64,000 nucleotides of DNA from Aquibacillus sediminis (GCF_005870085.1 NZ_SZNM01000004.1:186001-250000); one strand, 5' to 3'; shown: positions 17,365-27,569, counted from the stretch's first letter. Numbers and translations are program-made. The notes: generated by a model from the sequence alone, not told the origin.

Positions 17365-18042
17365 ATGGCATCAAAATCTATAGCTATTGCGATCGACGGC
17401 CCTGCTGCTGCTGGCAAGAGTACCGTAGCGAAAAAAATAGCCAATCATTTATCCTATTTATACATAGATACAGGGGCGATGTATCGAGCATTAACATATA
17501 AAGCTATCAACGAAAATGTAGATTTTGAAGATGAACAAGCACTTTATTCATTATTACAATCAATTTCAATTGATTTACGTCAGACAGATGATGGCCAGGA
17601 AGTATTTGTCAACGATGCGAAGGTGACGAATGAGATTCGAACGCAAACTGTAACAAATAATGTTTCTGCTGTAGCAAAACACCCATCTGTTAGGAAAGAG
17701 ATGGTTAATAGACAGCAAGACCTTGCGAATAAGCGAGGGGTAGTGATGGATGGAAGGGATATCGGAACACATGTAATCCCTGATGCAGAAGTGAAAATTT
17801 TCTTAATTGCTTCTGTAAAGGAAAGGGCGCAAAGAAGACATGAAGAAAATGTAGATAAAGGAATCCCATCAGATCTTCAGCAATTAACAGCTGAGATTGA
17901 GAAGAGGGATCAGTTAGATTCGCAACGAGCTACAGCACCATTAATCAAAGCAGAAGATGCAATCGAAATTGATACAACCTCACTATCCATCGACGACGTG
18001 GTCGATAAAATATTACAAATTGTTCATAAAAAAGTTAGTTAA
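17365..18042 (+). CDS. cmk: Cytidylate kinase
   Basis: Phosphorylates CMP and dCMP to the diphosphates; 225 residues (224 in B. subtilis). The P-loop GPAAAGKST is near residue 11 and the family motif DTGAMYRA near 33. [13 protein letters not shown] near 126 carries the nucleotide-binding Arg/Asp. The start is the ATG after GAGGAAGGAAG, with the protein beginning [13 protein letters not shown]. It starts the unit cmk-plsC, which is followed by ypfD. Confidence 0.95.
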   Translation: MASKSIAIAIDGPAAAGKSTVAKKIANHLSYLYIDTGAMYRALTYKAINENVDFEDEQALYSLLQSISIDLRQTDDGQEVFVNDAKVTNEIRTQTVTNNVSAVAKHPSVRKEMVNRQQDLANKRGVVMDGRDIGTHVIPDAEVKIFLIASVKERAQRRHEENVDKGIPSDLQQLTAEIEKRDQLDSQRATAPLIKAEDAIEIDTTSLSIDDVVDKILQIVHKKVS

Positions 18043-18055
18043 GGGAATGACGTGA

Positions 18056-18637
18056 TTGAGTCTTTATAAATTTGCTAAATTTGTAGTTGGCACTATTCTA
18101 AAACCACTTTACAGGATTAAGGTAATCGGTAAGGAAAATATTCCTAGTCAAGGACCGGTTATCATTTGTTCTAATCATATTTCTAATTTAGATCCACCCG
18201 TAGTTGGTATCACATGTCCTAGAGATATTTATTTCATGGCAAAGGAAGAATTATTTGATAATAAATATCTAGGTGGACTTCTGAAACGAATTCAAGCGTT
18301 TCCGATTAAAAGAGGGATGAAGGATCGTAATGCATTAAGACAGGGGTTGAATGTTTTAAATGAAGGTAACACACTTGGACTTTTTCCAGAAGGTACACGA
18401 AGTAAAACCGGCGAATTAAGAGAAGGACTCGCTGGAGCTGGTTTCTTTGCGGTTAGATCAAATGCAACCATTATACCGTGTGCAATTATAGGTCCTTATA
18501 AAAAATTTCAACCTATAAAAGTTGTGTATGGCAAACCCATCGAGATGCAACCCTACCGGGATAAAAAAGCAAATGCTAAAGAAGTCACAGATGTGATTAT
18601 GAATGAGATTAAGAATTTGATGGAAAATCAAAAATAG
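18056..18637 (+). CDS. plsC: 1-acyl-sn-glycerol-3-phosphate acyltransferase
   Basis: Transfers an acyl chain to lysophosphatidate to give phosphatidate, at the membrane; 193 residues. The catalytic HxxxxD motif is NHISNLD (about 41) and the glycerol-phosphate-binding motif is FPEGTRSK (about 115). Starts at a TTG with AAGGGA nine bases upstream, 13 bases after cmk. In B. subtilis this position is not occupied by plsC, but cmk-plsC-ypfD is common in other Bacillaceae (recalled). Confidence 0.93.
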   Translation: MSLYKFAKFVVGTILKPLYRIKVIGKENIPSQGPVIICSNHISNLDPPVVGITCPRDIYFMAKEELFDNKYLGGLLKRIQAFPIKRGMKDRNALRQGLNVLNEGNTLGLFPEGTRSKTGELREGLAGAGFFAVRSNATIIPCAIIGPYKKFQPIKVVYGKPIEMQPYRDKKANAKEVTDVIMNEIKNLMENQK

Positions 18638-18732
18638 AACTATAAATGCTTGACAAATAAGTGTAAATGTTAGAAGTTAGACAAAAGGACATTTTACGTT
18701 TGTTGTGTCGGAATTTCAAGGAGGTTTTCTTA

Positions 18733-19872
18733 ATGGAAGAAATGAATCATGAAATCTCGGATTTTAAAGCCCTAAACATAGGCGATCAAGTAACTGGAAA
18801 AGTAATGAAGGTTGAAGAAAAACAGGTGTTAGTTGATATTGGTTATAAGGTGGATGCGATTGTACCAATTAGCGAATTATCGAGCCTTCATATAGAAAAC
18901 GCATCAGATGTTGTTAGTGAAGGTGATGAACTGACTTTAAAAGTGAAGAAGGTTGATGACGAGGAAGTAGTACTTTCTAAACGTGCCGTAGATGCTGATA
19001 AAGCATGGGAAGAATTAGAAGCAAAATTCCAATCAGGTGAGAATTTCGAAGCTGTAGTAAAAGATGTTGTCAAAGGTGGATTAGTGGTGGATGTTGGCCT
19101 ACGTGGTTTTATCCCTGCATCATTAGTAGAAACTCACTATGTGGAAGATTTTGCTGAATATAAAGATAAATCATTGAGTCTGAAAGTAGTAGAGTTAGAT
19201 CGTGAACAAAATCGCGTCATCCTATCACATCGAGCAGTCATTGAAGAACAAGATGAGGCGAAAAAACAACAATTATTCGAATCCATTGAAGCTGGCGATG
19301 TAATCGAAGGTACTGTACAAAGAATTACAGACTTTGGTGCATTTGTTGATGTTGGTGGTATTGATGGATTAGTCCATATTTCGCAACTATCCCATCAACA
19401 TGTAGACAAAGCAAGCGATGTCGTTGAAGAAGGACAAACTGTTAAAGTAAAAGTATTATCTGTTGACCGCGATAATGAACGCGTTTCCCTCTCATTAAAA
19501 GAAACACAACCAGGGCCATGGGAAAATATTGAAAGTAAAATACAACCTGGACAAGTTGTGGAAGGTACTGTAAAACGATTAGTTAACTTTGGTGCATTTG
19601 TTGAGGTGTTACCAGGTGTTGAGGGTCTTGTTCACATTTCACAGATTGCCACAGAACACATCGGTACTCCACAAGAAGTACTTGAAGTAGGTCAAGAAGT
19701 AAATGTAAAAGTTCTAGACGTGAATGAAGCAGAGAAGAGAATGTCTTTAAGTATTAAAGAAATAGAAGCTGAACAAGATCAACAAGATATTAAGCAGTAT
19801 GAAAAAGAAGAGGAGTCTTCTGGATTTCAATTGGGAGATATTCTTGGAGACAAATTAAATAAATATAAATAA
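18733..19872 (+). CDS. ypfD: Ribosomal protein S1 homologue YpfD
   Basis: An RNA-binding protein of 379 residues (382 in B. subtilis) with four S1 domains, beginning at about residues 14, 100, 185 and 270. The last two are the best conserved ([35 protein letters not shown]). Low-GC Gram-positives carry this short S1, which is not a stable ribosome component in B. subtilis. The start at ATG 18733 follows AAGGAGG. TTGACA at 18650 may be part of a promoter, but no matching -10 is seen. The fni/idi gene that follows in B. subtilis is absent. Confidence 0.93.
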   Translation: MEEMNHEISDFKALNIGDQVTGKVMKVEEKQVLVDIGYKVDAIVPISELSSLHIENASDVVSEGDELTLKVKKVDDEEVVLSKRAVDADKAWEELEAKFQSGENFEAVVKDVVKGGLVVDVGLRGFIPASLVETHYVEDFAEYKDKSLSLKVVELDREQNRVILSHRAVIEEQDEAKKQQLFESIEAGDVIEGTVQRITDFGAFVDVGGIDGLVHISQLSHQHVDKASDVVEEGQTVKVKVLSVDRDNERVSLSLKETQPGPWENIESKIQPGQVVEGTVKRLVNFGAFVEVLPGVEGLVHISQIATEHIGTPQEVLEVGQEVNVKVLDVNEAEKRMSLSIKEIEAEQDQQDIKQYEKEEESSGFQLGDILGDKLNKYK

Positions 19873-19883
19873 ACCGAAACAAC

Positions 19884-19961
19884 AATCAGTGGGCGACTAT
19901 TATCTTCTTTGGTTTTACCTAGTAGATTGAAGTAGGAGTCCTACTGCCAGTTGCATGCTCA
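19884..19961 (+). repeat. Dispersed intergenic repeat, copy 3 (short)
   Basis: It begins CAATCAGTGGGCGAC and ends TTTTACCTAGTAGATTGAAG ... GTCCTACTGCCAGTTGCATGC, the two ends of the ~190-bp element, with the middle deleted. It is joined directly to the ypfD terminator. Confidence 0.6.
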
Positions 19962-19963
19962 AG

Positions 19964-19995
19964 AAAAAGCGAACCGAGAATGGTTCGCTTTTTTT
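19964..19995 (+). terminator. Terminator of ypfD
   Basis: AAAAAGCGAACC pairs with GGTTCGCTTTTT across a six-base loop and ends in a T-run. The left arm adjoins repeat copy 3. Confidence 0.9.
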
Positions 19996-20055
19996 ATGCA
20001 AAATGATGTTTAACTATCATGTGATTTAGCCATAATGCTAATGGTAGGTGGGTAT

Positions 20056-20643
20056 ATGGATGGACTATTATTTTACTGGATTTGTTGGATGATATGGATT
20101 TATGTAACTTTTATTATGAAAAAACATAGGTTACGGGACTTATTAGCTTTATGGCTTTTATTCATACTTATCTTTTCGAGTAATGAGATTATGTTAGGGA
20201 ATATTAGTATTAACATGGCTGTTTTTGTGCTGTTCTTTGGAGCGTTGTTAGCTTTTTCTTTCCTTTCTAATTGGTTAAAGAGTCTCCTTTATTGCTTATG
20301 TTTAGTTTTTGGTTATATTGGCATTTTGTTTTGGGAACAAATAAGTCCGGTATGGATGGTTGCTCCAAGAACAATCATAATCACAATTATTGGGTTCTTT
20401 TTTTTATTGATTTTGACAAAACAATACGTTAAGCGCTGTATTATATGGTGTTTAGGTCTTACAACTGGTGAGGTTATTCATGGGTTAATCATGAATAGTT
20501 ATTCCATGCAAGAGACGATCGGCGATATGGCATTTATGGATATAATATTTTTAGAACTTGCTACTTTAAGTTTATATCAAGGATTCGTTGAACTTCAATC
20601 ACGATTAGATAGTACAGTACAAACAATTGAACAACAAAAATGA
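20056..20643 (+). CDS. yphA: YphA family multi-pass membrane protein
   Basis: A very hydrophobic protein of 195 residues with about six transmembrane segments and no catalytic motif. Size and position match yphA of B. subtilis (199 residues). The start at MDGLLFYW is preferred (AGGTGGG upstream); an ATG seven codons earlier is possible. It is followed nine bases later by yphB. The function is unknown. Confidence 0.8.
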   Translation: MDGLLFYWICWMIWIYVTFIMKKHRLRDLLALWLLFILIFSSNEIMLGNISINMAVFVLFFGALLAFSFLSNWLKSLLYCLCLVFGYIGILFWEQISPVWMVAPRTIIITIIGFFFLLILTKQYVKRCIIWCLGLTTGEVIHGLIMNSYSMQETIGDMAFMDIIFLELATLSLYQGFVELQSRLDSTVQTIEQQK

Positions 20644-20652
20644 GGTGGGCAC

Positions 20653-21543
20653 ATGAACGAATATACGTATCCTATTTTATTTGGTGTCGTAATAGGCACA
20701 ATTGCTAGATCGATGATGTTAAAAACTGACTATCGACAATATCCTACCTATTTACACGGAAGGGTCATACACCTTGCCTTGGGATTTATTGCCGCTGCAT
20801 TAGGGGCTGTTGCTGTACCGGCAATTATGGAAAAGGAATTTACCGCGGTCACATTCTTAACAATTGCTGCTTCACAGTTTCGTGAAGTAAGAAATATGGA
20901 AAGAAATACGTTAACCGAAATGGATGGATATGAATTGGTTCCAAGAGGAAACACGTATATCGAGGGCATTGCGGTCGCATTTGAAAGCAGAAATTACTTA
21001 GTCATATTTACTTCATTAGTCACAACATTAAGTTATTTAGTTTGGAATGTCTATGCTGCAATTGCTGTAACAATTGTATGTTATCTTGTTATTAAAAAAT
21101 TCATGAGTGGTTCAACCTTAAAAGAACTTGTTGATATTGAATATCAAGAATTGCACTTTGAAGGTGCTGGTCTTTATGTTGACAACATTTACATTATGAA
21201 TATTGGTTTGCCTGAACGGCAAGAGGAAATTAAAAAATATGGAATGGGATTTATACTGAAACCGAAAAATTTTGATGTAAGGTCTACTATCGCCAATTTA
21301 GGTCAAAGACAAGCGATTTTACATGATGTATCGATCGCAATGGGGGTTTTCAGGGATTCTGGAACACCTGCATTAGTGCCATTAATTAAACGTGATCTAG
21401 ATGACGGAAGAATTGGTGTGTTTATTTTACCACAGAACCCTGATGTAGATAAGGCGAAACGAGTGATTGGAGCTGTACCAGTTCTTGAAAATGCAATTCG
21501 TATGCCTTCTGAATCTAAAGCAAGTCAGAAGGGAAGTGAATAA
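20653..21543 (+). CDS. yphB: YIEGIA family sporulation-associated membrane protein
   Basis: A protein of 296 residues with four or five transmembrane segments in the first 160 residues and a soluble C-terminal domain. The family signature YIEGIA is present (TYIEGIAVAFE, about 98). The family occurs in spore formers, and the B. subtilis relative is yphB. GAGGTGGG precedes the start. It overlaps neither neighbour but is tightly packed with yphA and the small gene at 21546. The molecular role is not known. Confidence 0.85.
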   Translation: MNEYTYPILFGVVIGTIARSMMLKTDYRQYPTYLHGRVIHLALGFIAAALGAVAVPAIMEKEFTAVTFLTIAASQFREVRNMERNTLTEMDGYELVPRGNTYIEGIAVAFESRNYLVIFTSLVTTLSYLVWNVYAAIAVTIVCYLVIKKFMSGSTLKELVDIEYQELHFEGAGLYVDNIYIMNIGLPERQEEIKKYGMGFILKPKNFDVRSTIANLGQRQAILHDVSIAMGVFRDSGTPALVPLIKRDLDDGRIGVFILPQNPDVDKAKRVIGAVPVLENAIRMPSESKASQKGSE

Positions 21544-21545
21544 TA

Positions 21546-21731
21546 ATGGATATTGAGAAGGCTATATTAAGCGTGATTACAACAAATCAAACAAAAGTAG
21601 GAGGTGGCGCACCCATTTTTTATTGTGAGCAAACAGAAGAAATGGAGAAAGTTGCTGCCAATTTAGAAGCGATACTTGATGGAATTGCTCATCGATTAAG
21701 TAATGAATTGTATATTATCGTAAAACATTAA
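21546..21731 (+). CDS. Small partner of the YIEGIA protein
   Basis: A protein of 61 residues with a conserved Gly-rich centre (KVGGGAPIFYC). It matches the small family described as a capping-complex subunit for YIEGIA proteins. It starts two bases after the yphB stop, with AAGGGAAG upstream, so translational coupling is likely. It is expected to act with YphB; this is inference from pairing and family name. Confidence 0.75.
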   Translation: MDIEKAILSVITTNQTKVGGGAPIFYCEQTEEMEKVAANLEAILDGIAHRLSNELYIIVKH

Positions 21732-21870
21732 AGATGCTATGGTGTTGGAGGCAGAAAAGAATTGTTAAATAGTTCCTCATTTGCTAAAATGTATAAGTTA
21801 GATAACTAACACGTAACAAAATTGGTACAATGTTTTAAAAAAAGTAGATGAAGGAAAGGATGTACCTTTC

Positions 21871-23181
21871 ATGAGAAAATCAGTCGTAGCAATTGTAGGT
21901 AGACCAAATGTTGGAAAATCAACCATTTTTAATAGACTTGTTGGAGAACGAATTTCCATTGTGGAAGACACACCAGGTGTCACAAGAGATCGTATTTATT
22001 CTGAAGCAGAATGGTTAACGACTACCTTTAACTTAATTGATACTGGAGGAATTGAACTAGGGGATGAACCATTACTCGTGCAGATGCGCGAGCAAGCTGA
22101 GGTTGCGATTCGAGAAGCGGATGTTATTATCTTTATGGTCAATGGCCGTGAAGGAATAACTGCAGCAGATGAAGAAGTCGCAAAACTATTATATAAATCC
22201 AATAAACCGGTAGTATTAGGTGTAAATAAAGTGGATAATCCAGACATGAGGGATCAAATTTATGAATTTTATGCATTAGGTTTTGGTGAACCATATCCTA
22301 TATCTGGAACCCATGGTTTAGGACTTGGAGATTTATTAGATGAGGTAGTCAACCATTTTCCTGAATTAAATCAAGAAGAGGTTGATGATGATACGATATA
22401 CTTCAGTCTTATCGGACGACCGAATGTGGGTAAATCATCGTTAGTGAATGCAATGTTGAATCAAGAGCGTGTCATTGTCAGTGACATTGCGGGAACAACA
22501 CGAGATGCTGTCGATACACCATTTACGAAAGATGGACGAGATTTTGTTATCATTGATACTGCGGGAATGCGTAAACGAGGAAAGATTTATGAAACAACGG
22601 AGAAGTATAGTATTCTTCGTGCACTCAAGGCAATTGAACGTTCAGAAGTAGTGTTAGTCTTAATTGATGCAGAAACAGGTATCATTGAACAAGATAAGAA
22701 AATTGCTGGTTATGCGCACGAGGCAGGTAAAGCAGTTGTCATTGTTGTGAATAAGTGGGACACGGTTGAATCGGATGAAAAAGCAATGAAAGAATTTGAG
22801 GATAAAATTAGAGCGCACTTCTTATTTCTTGATTATGCACCTATTGTCTTTTTATCTGCCAAAACGAAAAAAAGGATTCATACATTGTTACCTAAAGTTT
22901 TACAAGCTAGTGAGAATCATACAAAACGAGTTGAGACGAATGTGCTGAATGATGTCATCATGGATGCTTTAGCAATGAACCCAACGCCAACCATGAAGGG
23001 ACAGCGTCTGAAAATCTTGTATGCTACACAGGTAGCTGTACAACCTCCAAGTTTTGTGGTGTTTGTTAATGATCCAGAGTTATTACATTTCTCATATGAA
23101 CGATTCTTAGAAAATCGAATTAGAGAAGCGTTTGGGTTCGAGGGTACACCAATAAAAATATTTGCAAGACGTAGGAAATGA
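21871..23181 (+). CDS. der: Ribosome-assembly GTPase Der (EngA)
   Basis: A GTPase of 436 residues with two G domains in tandem, exactly the usual length. The two P-loops GRPNVGKST (about 10) and GRPNVGKSS (about 182) are present, as are the two NKxD motifs (NKVD, NKWD). A KH-like C-terminal domain ends the protein. Essential for 50S subunit maturation. A GGAAAGG ribosome site precedes the ATG. The stop overlaps an in-frame ATG before gpsA. Confidence 0.96.
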   Translation: MRKSVVAIVGRPNVGKSTIFNRLVGERISIVEDTPGVTRDRIYSEAEWLTTTFNLIDTGGIELGDEPLLVQMREQAEVAIREADVIIFMVNGREGITAADEEVAKLLYKSNKPVVLGVNKVDNPDMRDQIYEFYALGFGEPYPISGTHGLGLGDLLDEVVNHFPELNQEEVDDDTIYFSLIGRPNVGKSSLVNAMLNQERVIVSDIAGTTRDAVDTPFTKDGRDFVIIDTAGMRKRGKIYETTEKYSILRALKAIERSEVVLVLIDAETGIIEQDKKIAGYAHEAGKAVVIVVNKWDTVESDEKAMKEFEDKIRAHFLFLDYAPIVFLSAKTKKRIHTLLPKVLQASENHTKRVETNVLNDVIMDALAMNPTPTMKGQRLKILYATQVAVQPPSFVVFVNDPELLHFSYERFLENRIREAFGFEGTPIKIFARRRK

Positions 23182-23195
23182 GAGGAGTCGGAGGT

Positions 23196-24236
23196 ATGGA
23201 AAAAATCGCAGTATTAGGAGCTGGTAGTTGGGGAACTGCACTAGCCTTAGTATTAGCTGATAATGGTCATGAGGTTCGCTTGTGGACACATAACCAAACA
23301 CATGCGGATGAAATCAATCATGAGCGAGAAAATACCCGTTATTTGCCAGGTGTTTCAATACCAGATCAGATTCAAGTAAACAACGACCTAAAGCGTGTAG
23401 TAAGAGGTGTTTCGACAGTAGTATTAGTCGTACCAACCAAAGCAATTCGTGACGTTTGTAATCAATTGGCTGAGGCGTTGGACCATAAAGTAACGCTTAT
23501 TCACGGAACGAAAGGCATTGAACCCAAAACCTTTAAGAGAGTATCAGAAATTATTGATGAAGAACTTTCCAATAAGTTTTATGAAGAGGTGGTCGTACTT
23601 TCTGGACCTAGTCATGCTGAAGAGGTCAGTAAAAGACAACCGACAACGATTACTGCGTCTTCTTTAAATATGAATGAAGCTGAAAAAGCACAGGACATCT
23701 TTATTAATGAGCATTTTAGAGTTTATACTAGTCCTGATATGGTGGGCGTGGAACTTGGTGGCGCATTAAAAAACATCATTGCACTCGGTGCAGGAATATC
23801 AGATGGATTAGCATATGGAGATAATGCAAAAGCTGCACTGATAACTCGAGGATTAGCAGAAATTGCTCGGTTAGGTGCCTCTATGGGCGCCAATCCTTTA
23901 ACATTTATTGGTCTAGCAGGGGTTGGCGATTTAATTGTAACCTGTACAAGTATACATAGTCGCAATTGGAAAGCAGGTAATCTATTAGGAAAAGGGAATA
24001 ATCTTGATGAGGTTCTGGAACAGATGGGCATGGTTGTGGAAGGTGTGCGCACGACAAAAGCAGCCTATGAATTTTCACAAAAACAGGGGATTGAAATGCC
24101 TATAACTAGCGGGATTTATCAAATATTATTTGAGGAAGAAAAACCAAAAGATGTTGTGGACCAATTAATGTCTAGGCTTAGACGCCATGAAATGGAAGAT
24201 CTTTCAAATATTTTAAATGAACGTTATATGAGTTAA
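23196..24236 (+). CDS. gpsA: Glycerol-3-phosphate dehydrogenase [NAD(P)+]
   Basis: Reduces dihydroxyacetone phosphate to sn-glycerol-3-phosphate for phospholipid synthesis; 346 residues (345 in B. subtilis). The N-terminal Rossmann motif GAGSWGTALA, the catalytic block SGPSHAEEV (about 137) and KNIIALGAG with the catalytic Lys (about 190) are intact. The start at 23196 is selected by GGAG eight bases upstream. It follows der by 14 bases, the conserved order. Confidence 0.95.
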   Translation: MEKIAVLGAGSWGTALALVLADNGHEVRLWTHNQTHADEINHERENTRYLPGVSIPDQIQVNNDLKRVVRGVSTVVLVVPTKAIRDVCNQLAEALDHKVTLIHGTKGIEPKTFKRVSEIIDEELSNKFYEEVVVLSGPSHAEEVSKRQPTTITASSLNMNEAEKAQDIFINEHFRVYTSPDMVGVELGGALKNIIALGAGISDGLAYGDNAKAALITRGLAEIARLGASMGANPLTFIGLAGVGDLIVTCTSIHSRNWKAGNLLGKGNNLDEVLEQMGMVVEGVRTTKAAYEFSQKQGIEMPITSGIYQILFEEEKPKDVVDQLMSRLRRHEMEDLSNILNERYMS

Positions 24237-24293
24237 CAGGCACCTGCTTGCTTGCATACACTATCGTGAATGAAAAAGCAAGGAGGAGTGTTT

Positions 24294-24551
24294 GTGAGCA
24301 AGCAAAACAATATTTTTGATCAGATTGCAAGCAATTCTAATATTACCCCGGAAGAAATCATGAAGATAGCAAATTCGGTGCAAAATGCTGACTTCTCTGA
24401 CGAAAAAACCGTTAGAAAGTTAGTAAAACAATTAGCTAAAATGGCTGATAAACCAATTTCAAAAGAAAAAGAGGAAAAAATTGTTCAGTCAATCCTTAAT
24501 AACAAAATCCCAAAAGATATGAATAGTTTAGGTAATCTTTTTAAAAAGTAG
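24294..24551 (+). CDS. spoVIF: Stage VI sporulation protein F
   Basis: A protein of 85 residues of the SpoVIF family (B. subtilis YjcC), with NITPEEIMKIANSVQNADFSDE near residue 15 and a Lys-rich C-terminus. SpoVIF is made in the mother cell and is needed for proper coat assembly, working with the regulator GerE. GTG start with AAGGAGG seven bases upstream. The gene follows gpsA here, whereas in B. subtilis spoVIF lies elsewhere. Confidence 0.85.
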   Translation: MSKQNNIFDQIASNSNITPEEIMKIANSVQNADFSDEKTVRKLVKQLAKMADKPISKEKEEKIVQSILNNKIPKDMNSLGNLFKK

Positions 24552-24651
24552 TCAAAACTGGGCATATGAGGATACAAAGAACAGAGGATTAGCATAGTAT
24601 AAATCGCACAAGCATTCATTTTAGGGTTGCTTTGGGTATTATTTAGTCGTA

Positions 24652-24687
24652 CCGAGGTAGAATCGCCCCTTCTACCTCGGTTTTTTT
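24652..24687 (+). terminator. Terminator after spoVIF
   Basis: A perfect 11-bp stem CCGAGGTAGAA / TTCTACCTCGG with a seven-base loop, followed by seven T. Confidence 0.93.
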
Positions 24688-24917
24688 ATGTTTTTGAGTG
24701 TTGCGAAAGGCTGTATTACTAAAGAATTGTTGTTTTCTCTCAATGTTAAGACAAAAGCAAATAGCGGAAGGGAGAGCCCACTTCCTCCTACCCAAGCAAA
24801 AGTTACTCGGATTTTCTTTCAATTGTATCGGTCCCATGATTGCTTCTATTAAGGGTATATTCCGTTTCTATGATATAATACGAAATAAAGTAAAAGTTGA
24901 CATAAAGGAGTGGTATT
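24688..24917. other. Intergenic region before yphE
   Basis: Only a likely -10 (TATAAT at about 24874) is seen, without a good -35. The open frame across this region has no ribosome site and is probably not a gene. Confidence 0.35.
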
Positions 24918-25115
24918 GTGTCTGAATCTATGTTAAATATGTATATCTCTTTTGCAGGTATCATTTTTATGTTTGTTTCCATTGGACTCATATTGTTGAG
25001 TAGACACAAATTAAAAGGTTTATTAGCTATGATTACAGCTATTATGGCATATCTTTTTTTATTTGTAGGCGGTATTATAATCTTTTATATCGTATTTAGT
25101 GGTCCTACTGGCTAG
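24918..25115 (+). CDS. yphE: DUF2768 family membrane protein YphE
   Basis: A small protein of 65 residues with two transmembrane segments (about 8-27 and 34-60). It corresponds to yphE of B. subtilis by size and position. GTG start with AAAGGAG seven bases upstream. It precedes yphF by 15 bases. The function is unknown; its neighbours suggest a sporulation context. Confidence 0.82.
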   Translation: MSESMLNMYISFAGIIFMFVSIGLILLSRHKLKGLLAMITAIMAYLFLFVGGIIIFYIVFSGPTG

Positions 25116-25130
25116 TTTGGAGGAATGAAG

Positions 25131-25847
25131 ATGACATTTTATCGTTTTTTTGTATTCATGCTCTTAATTGTTATATTAACTGGGTGTATGTATCCTGAAG
25201 AAAATCTAACAAAAAATCAAATCCCTAACGAGGTCCAACTTCAGCAAGTTCAAGATGCGATTGATCGCTATGTTGAAAATAATAATGGTCGAGTACCAAT
25301 AAGGACGAAGCCGAGCGATACACCAATTTTCCAGAAATATATCATTGATTTTGAACCCTTGAAGCAACAAAGTTATATTTCTGATATTCCTGGTATTGCT
25401 TTTGAGAACGGAGGGTTCTATCAATATGTACTTGTAACACCAGAAAATGATCCAACTGTTAAACTCATTGATCTGAGAACAACTGAAGTAGTAAGGTCTG
25501 TAAGAAATAGAATTAATATCTATCGCAGCGAAAATACGTATCCCCCGTTTGGAGAAGAAGTAGGGGATGGTGTATATGAAATTAATTATGAAAAAATCGG
25601 ATTAGATGAGCCACCTTATGTCGTTAGTCCGTATTCACAGAAGTCCTTACCAGTTGTGATGGATGTGAATGGAGAGGCCTACATAGATTATCGGATTGAT
25701 TTATACCAAGTATTAGAAGAGCATGATCATACGTATGAGTCTGGTGATGATATTAGATGGATATTGGCAAACAATCATCCTTTTGTCCCAGCTTATTCAC
25801 TCCCTTACACATTGGAAGATAATGAACCAGTATTTAAAAACAATTAA
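25131..25847 (+). CDS. yphF: Lipoprotein YphF
   Basis: A lipoprotein of 238 residues with a signal peptide ending in the lipobox LTGC (Cys at about 19), so it is anchored to the outer face of the membrane. The rest is soluble with no known motif. Size and position match yphF of B. subtilis. The ATG at 25131 is preferred, with GGAGG seven bases upstream. The function is unknown. Confidence 0.85.
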   Translation: MTFYRFFVFMLLIVILTGCMYPEENLTKNQIPNEVQLQQVQDAIDRYVENNNGRVPIRTKPSDTPIFQKYIIDFEPLKQQSYISDIPGIAFENGGFYQYVLVTPENDPTVKLIDLRTTEVVRSVRNRINIYRSENTYPPFGEEVGDGVYEINYEKIGLDEPPYVVSPYSQKSLPVVMDVNGEAYIDYRIDLYQVLEEHDHTYESGDDIRWILANNHPFVPAYSLPYTLEDNEPVFKNN

Positions 25848-25858
25848 TAAGAATATTA

Positions 25859-25893
25859 CAACCCTTGATGCATATAATGTGTCAAGGGTTTTT
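25859..25893 (+). terminator. Terminator of yphE-yphF
   Basis: AACCCTTGA pairs with TCAAGGGTT and is followed by T. The loop is 13 nt. Confidence 0.85.
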
Positions 25894-26004
25894 GATAGCA
25901 ATTATTTTTTTATTTTCTAGTGGGATAATACGTATTTTACTAACAGTAAATTTTAATTTCTTATGGAAAGTTAGGAGATGGTTTTATTTTTTCCTAATAA
26001 ATAG

Positions 26005-26035
26005 GTCATAATTTGATAGGACAATGTCATAGACT
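26005..26035 (+). promoter_or_regulatory. Likely sigma-E promoter of spoIVA
   Basis: GTCATAAT (26005-26012) and CATAGACT (26028-26035) with 15 bases between. These resemble the mother-cell sigma-E boxes (about GTCATATT and CATACAAT). spoIVA is a sigma-E gene in B. subtilis, and the start codon lies 56 bases downstream. Confidence 0.6.
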
Positions 26036-26090
26036 TAAAATGTCTAAGATTCGTAATAGCTTATGGTCAAGCAGATCGGGAGGGGATCAT

Positions 26091-27569
26091 TTGGAAAAAG
26101 TCGATATTTTTAAAGATATCTCGAAGCGAACGAATGGAGATATTTATCTAGGTGTTGTAGGAGCAGTTCGTACAGGTAAATCAACATTTATTAAAAAATT
26201 TATGGAACAAGTCGTTTTGCCAAACATTGCGGACGAAGGAGAAAGAGCAAGAGCACAAGATGAACTTCCGCAAAGTGCAGCAGGCAAAACAATTATGACG
26301 ACAGAACCAAAATTTGTCCCAAATCAAGCTGTTTCTGTCGAAGTAGATGAAGGTTTAGATGTGAATGTCCGACTAGTTGATTGTGTAGGATACACTGTCA
26401 ACAGCGCGCAAGGTTTCGAAGATGAAAACGGTCCAAGGATGATTAATACACCTTGGTATGAAGAGCCAATTCCGTTCCATGATGCTGCAGAGATTGGAAC
26501 ACGAAAAGTGATTCAAGAACATTCCACAATGGGAGTTGTTGTCACAACAGATGGCTCGATTGGTGACATTCCGCGAGAAGATTATGAAGAATCGGAAGAA
26601 AGAGTTGTTGACGAATTAAAAGAAGTTGGAAAACCATTCATTATGGTTGTCAACTCTGTTCAACCATACCATCAAGAAACAGAACAATTAAGACAGGATC
26701 TGAGTGAAAAATACGATATTCCTGTTTTAGCAATGAGTGTAGAAAGCATGAGTGATCATGATGTGTATAATGTTCTGCGTGAAGCATTATATGAATTCCC
26801 AGTGCTTGAAGTAAATGTTAATCTACCAAGCTGGGTGATGGTCCTTAATGAAGATCATTGGTTAAGAGAAAATTATCAAATCGCGATTCAAGAAACTGTG
26901 AAAGACATTAAACGCCTTCGTGATGTCGATCGAGTAGTTGGTCATTTTGATGAGTATGATTATATTCAAAATGCGCAACTAGCTGGCATGGAAATGGGTG
27001 AAGGTGTTGCCGAAATTGATCTTCAAGCACCAGATTATTTGTATGATCAAGTACTTAAAGAAATTGTAGGGGAAGAAATTAGAGGTAAAGATCATCTGCT
27101 AGAATTAATGCAAGATTTCGCAAATGCAAAAAGAGAGTATGACCAAGTTGCAGATGCGCTGCAAATGGTTAAACAAACAGGGTATGGAATTGCTGCGCCT
27201 TCATTAGAAGATATGACTCTAGACGAGCCTGAAATTATTCGTCAAGGATCACGGTTTGGTGTTCGCTTAAAGGCAGTAGCTCCGTCAATTCATATGATTA
27301 AAGTCGATGTTGAGTCAGAATTCGCTCCGATAATAGGGACAGAGAAACAAAGTGAAGAGCTTGTAAGATACTTGATGCAAGACTTTGAAGAAGATCCATT
27401 ATCTATTTGGAAGTCTGACATTTTCGGAAGATCATTAAGCTCGATTGTTCGAGAAGGCATTCAAGGTAAATTGTCACTAATGCCAGAGAATGCGAGGTAT
27501 AAACTAAAAGAAACACTTGAACGAATTATTAACGAAGGTTCTGGTGGACTAATAGCAATTATTCTTTAG
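26091..27569 (+). CDS. spoIVA: Stage IV sporulation protein A, spore-coat ATPase
   Basis: The morphogenetic ATPase that polymerises around the forespore as the basement layer of the coat and is required for cortex. It has 492 residues, identical to the B. subtilis length. Walker A GAVRTGKST is near residue 23. The N-terminal ATPase part resembles TRAFAC GTPases, and the C-terminus ends in GGLIAIIL, needed for anchoring to SpoVM in B. subtilis. The start is TTG (26091), eight bases after GGAGGGG, and gives MEKVDIFKDI. A single-gene unit with its own promoter and terminator. Confidence 0.96.
   Translation: MEKVDIFKDISKRTNGDIYLGVVGAVRTGKSTFIKKFMEQVVLPNIADEGERARAQDELPQSAAGKTIMTTEPKFVPNQAVSVEVDEGLDVNVRLVDCVGYTVNSAQGFEDENGPRMINTPWYEEPIPFHDAAEIGTRKVIQEHSTMGVVVTTDGSIGDIPREDYEESEERVVDELKEVGKPFIMVVNSVQPYHQETEQLRQDLSEKYDIPVLAMSVESMSDHDVYNVLREALYEFPVLEVNVNLPSWVMVLNEDHWLRENYQIAIQETVKDIKRLRDVDRVVGHFDEYDYIQNAQLAGMEMGEGVAEIDLQAPDYLYDQVLKEIVGEEIRGKDHLLELMQDFANAKREYDQVADALQMVKQTGYGIAAPSLEDMTLDEPEIIRQGSRFGVRLKAVAPSIHMIKVDVESEFAPIIGTEKQSEELVRYLMQDFEEDPLSIWKSDIFGRSLSSIVREGIQGKLSLMPENARYKLKETLERIINEGSGGLIAIIL

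Noticed and set aside
18650-18655. TTGACA before ypfD as a promoter
   Set aside because: No acceptable -10 lies 16-18 bases downstream, so it is not called as a feature.
24698-24925. Frame of 75 codons before yphE
   Set aside because: No ribosome site, unusual composition, and it overlaps the yphE start region.
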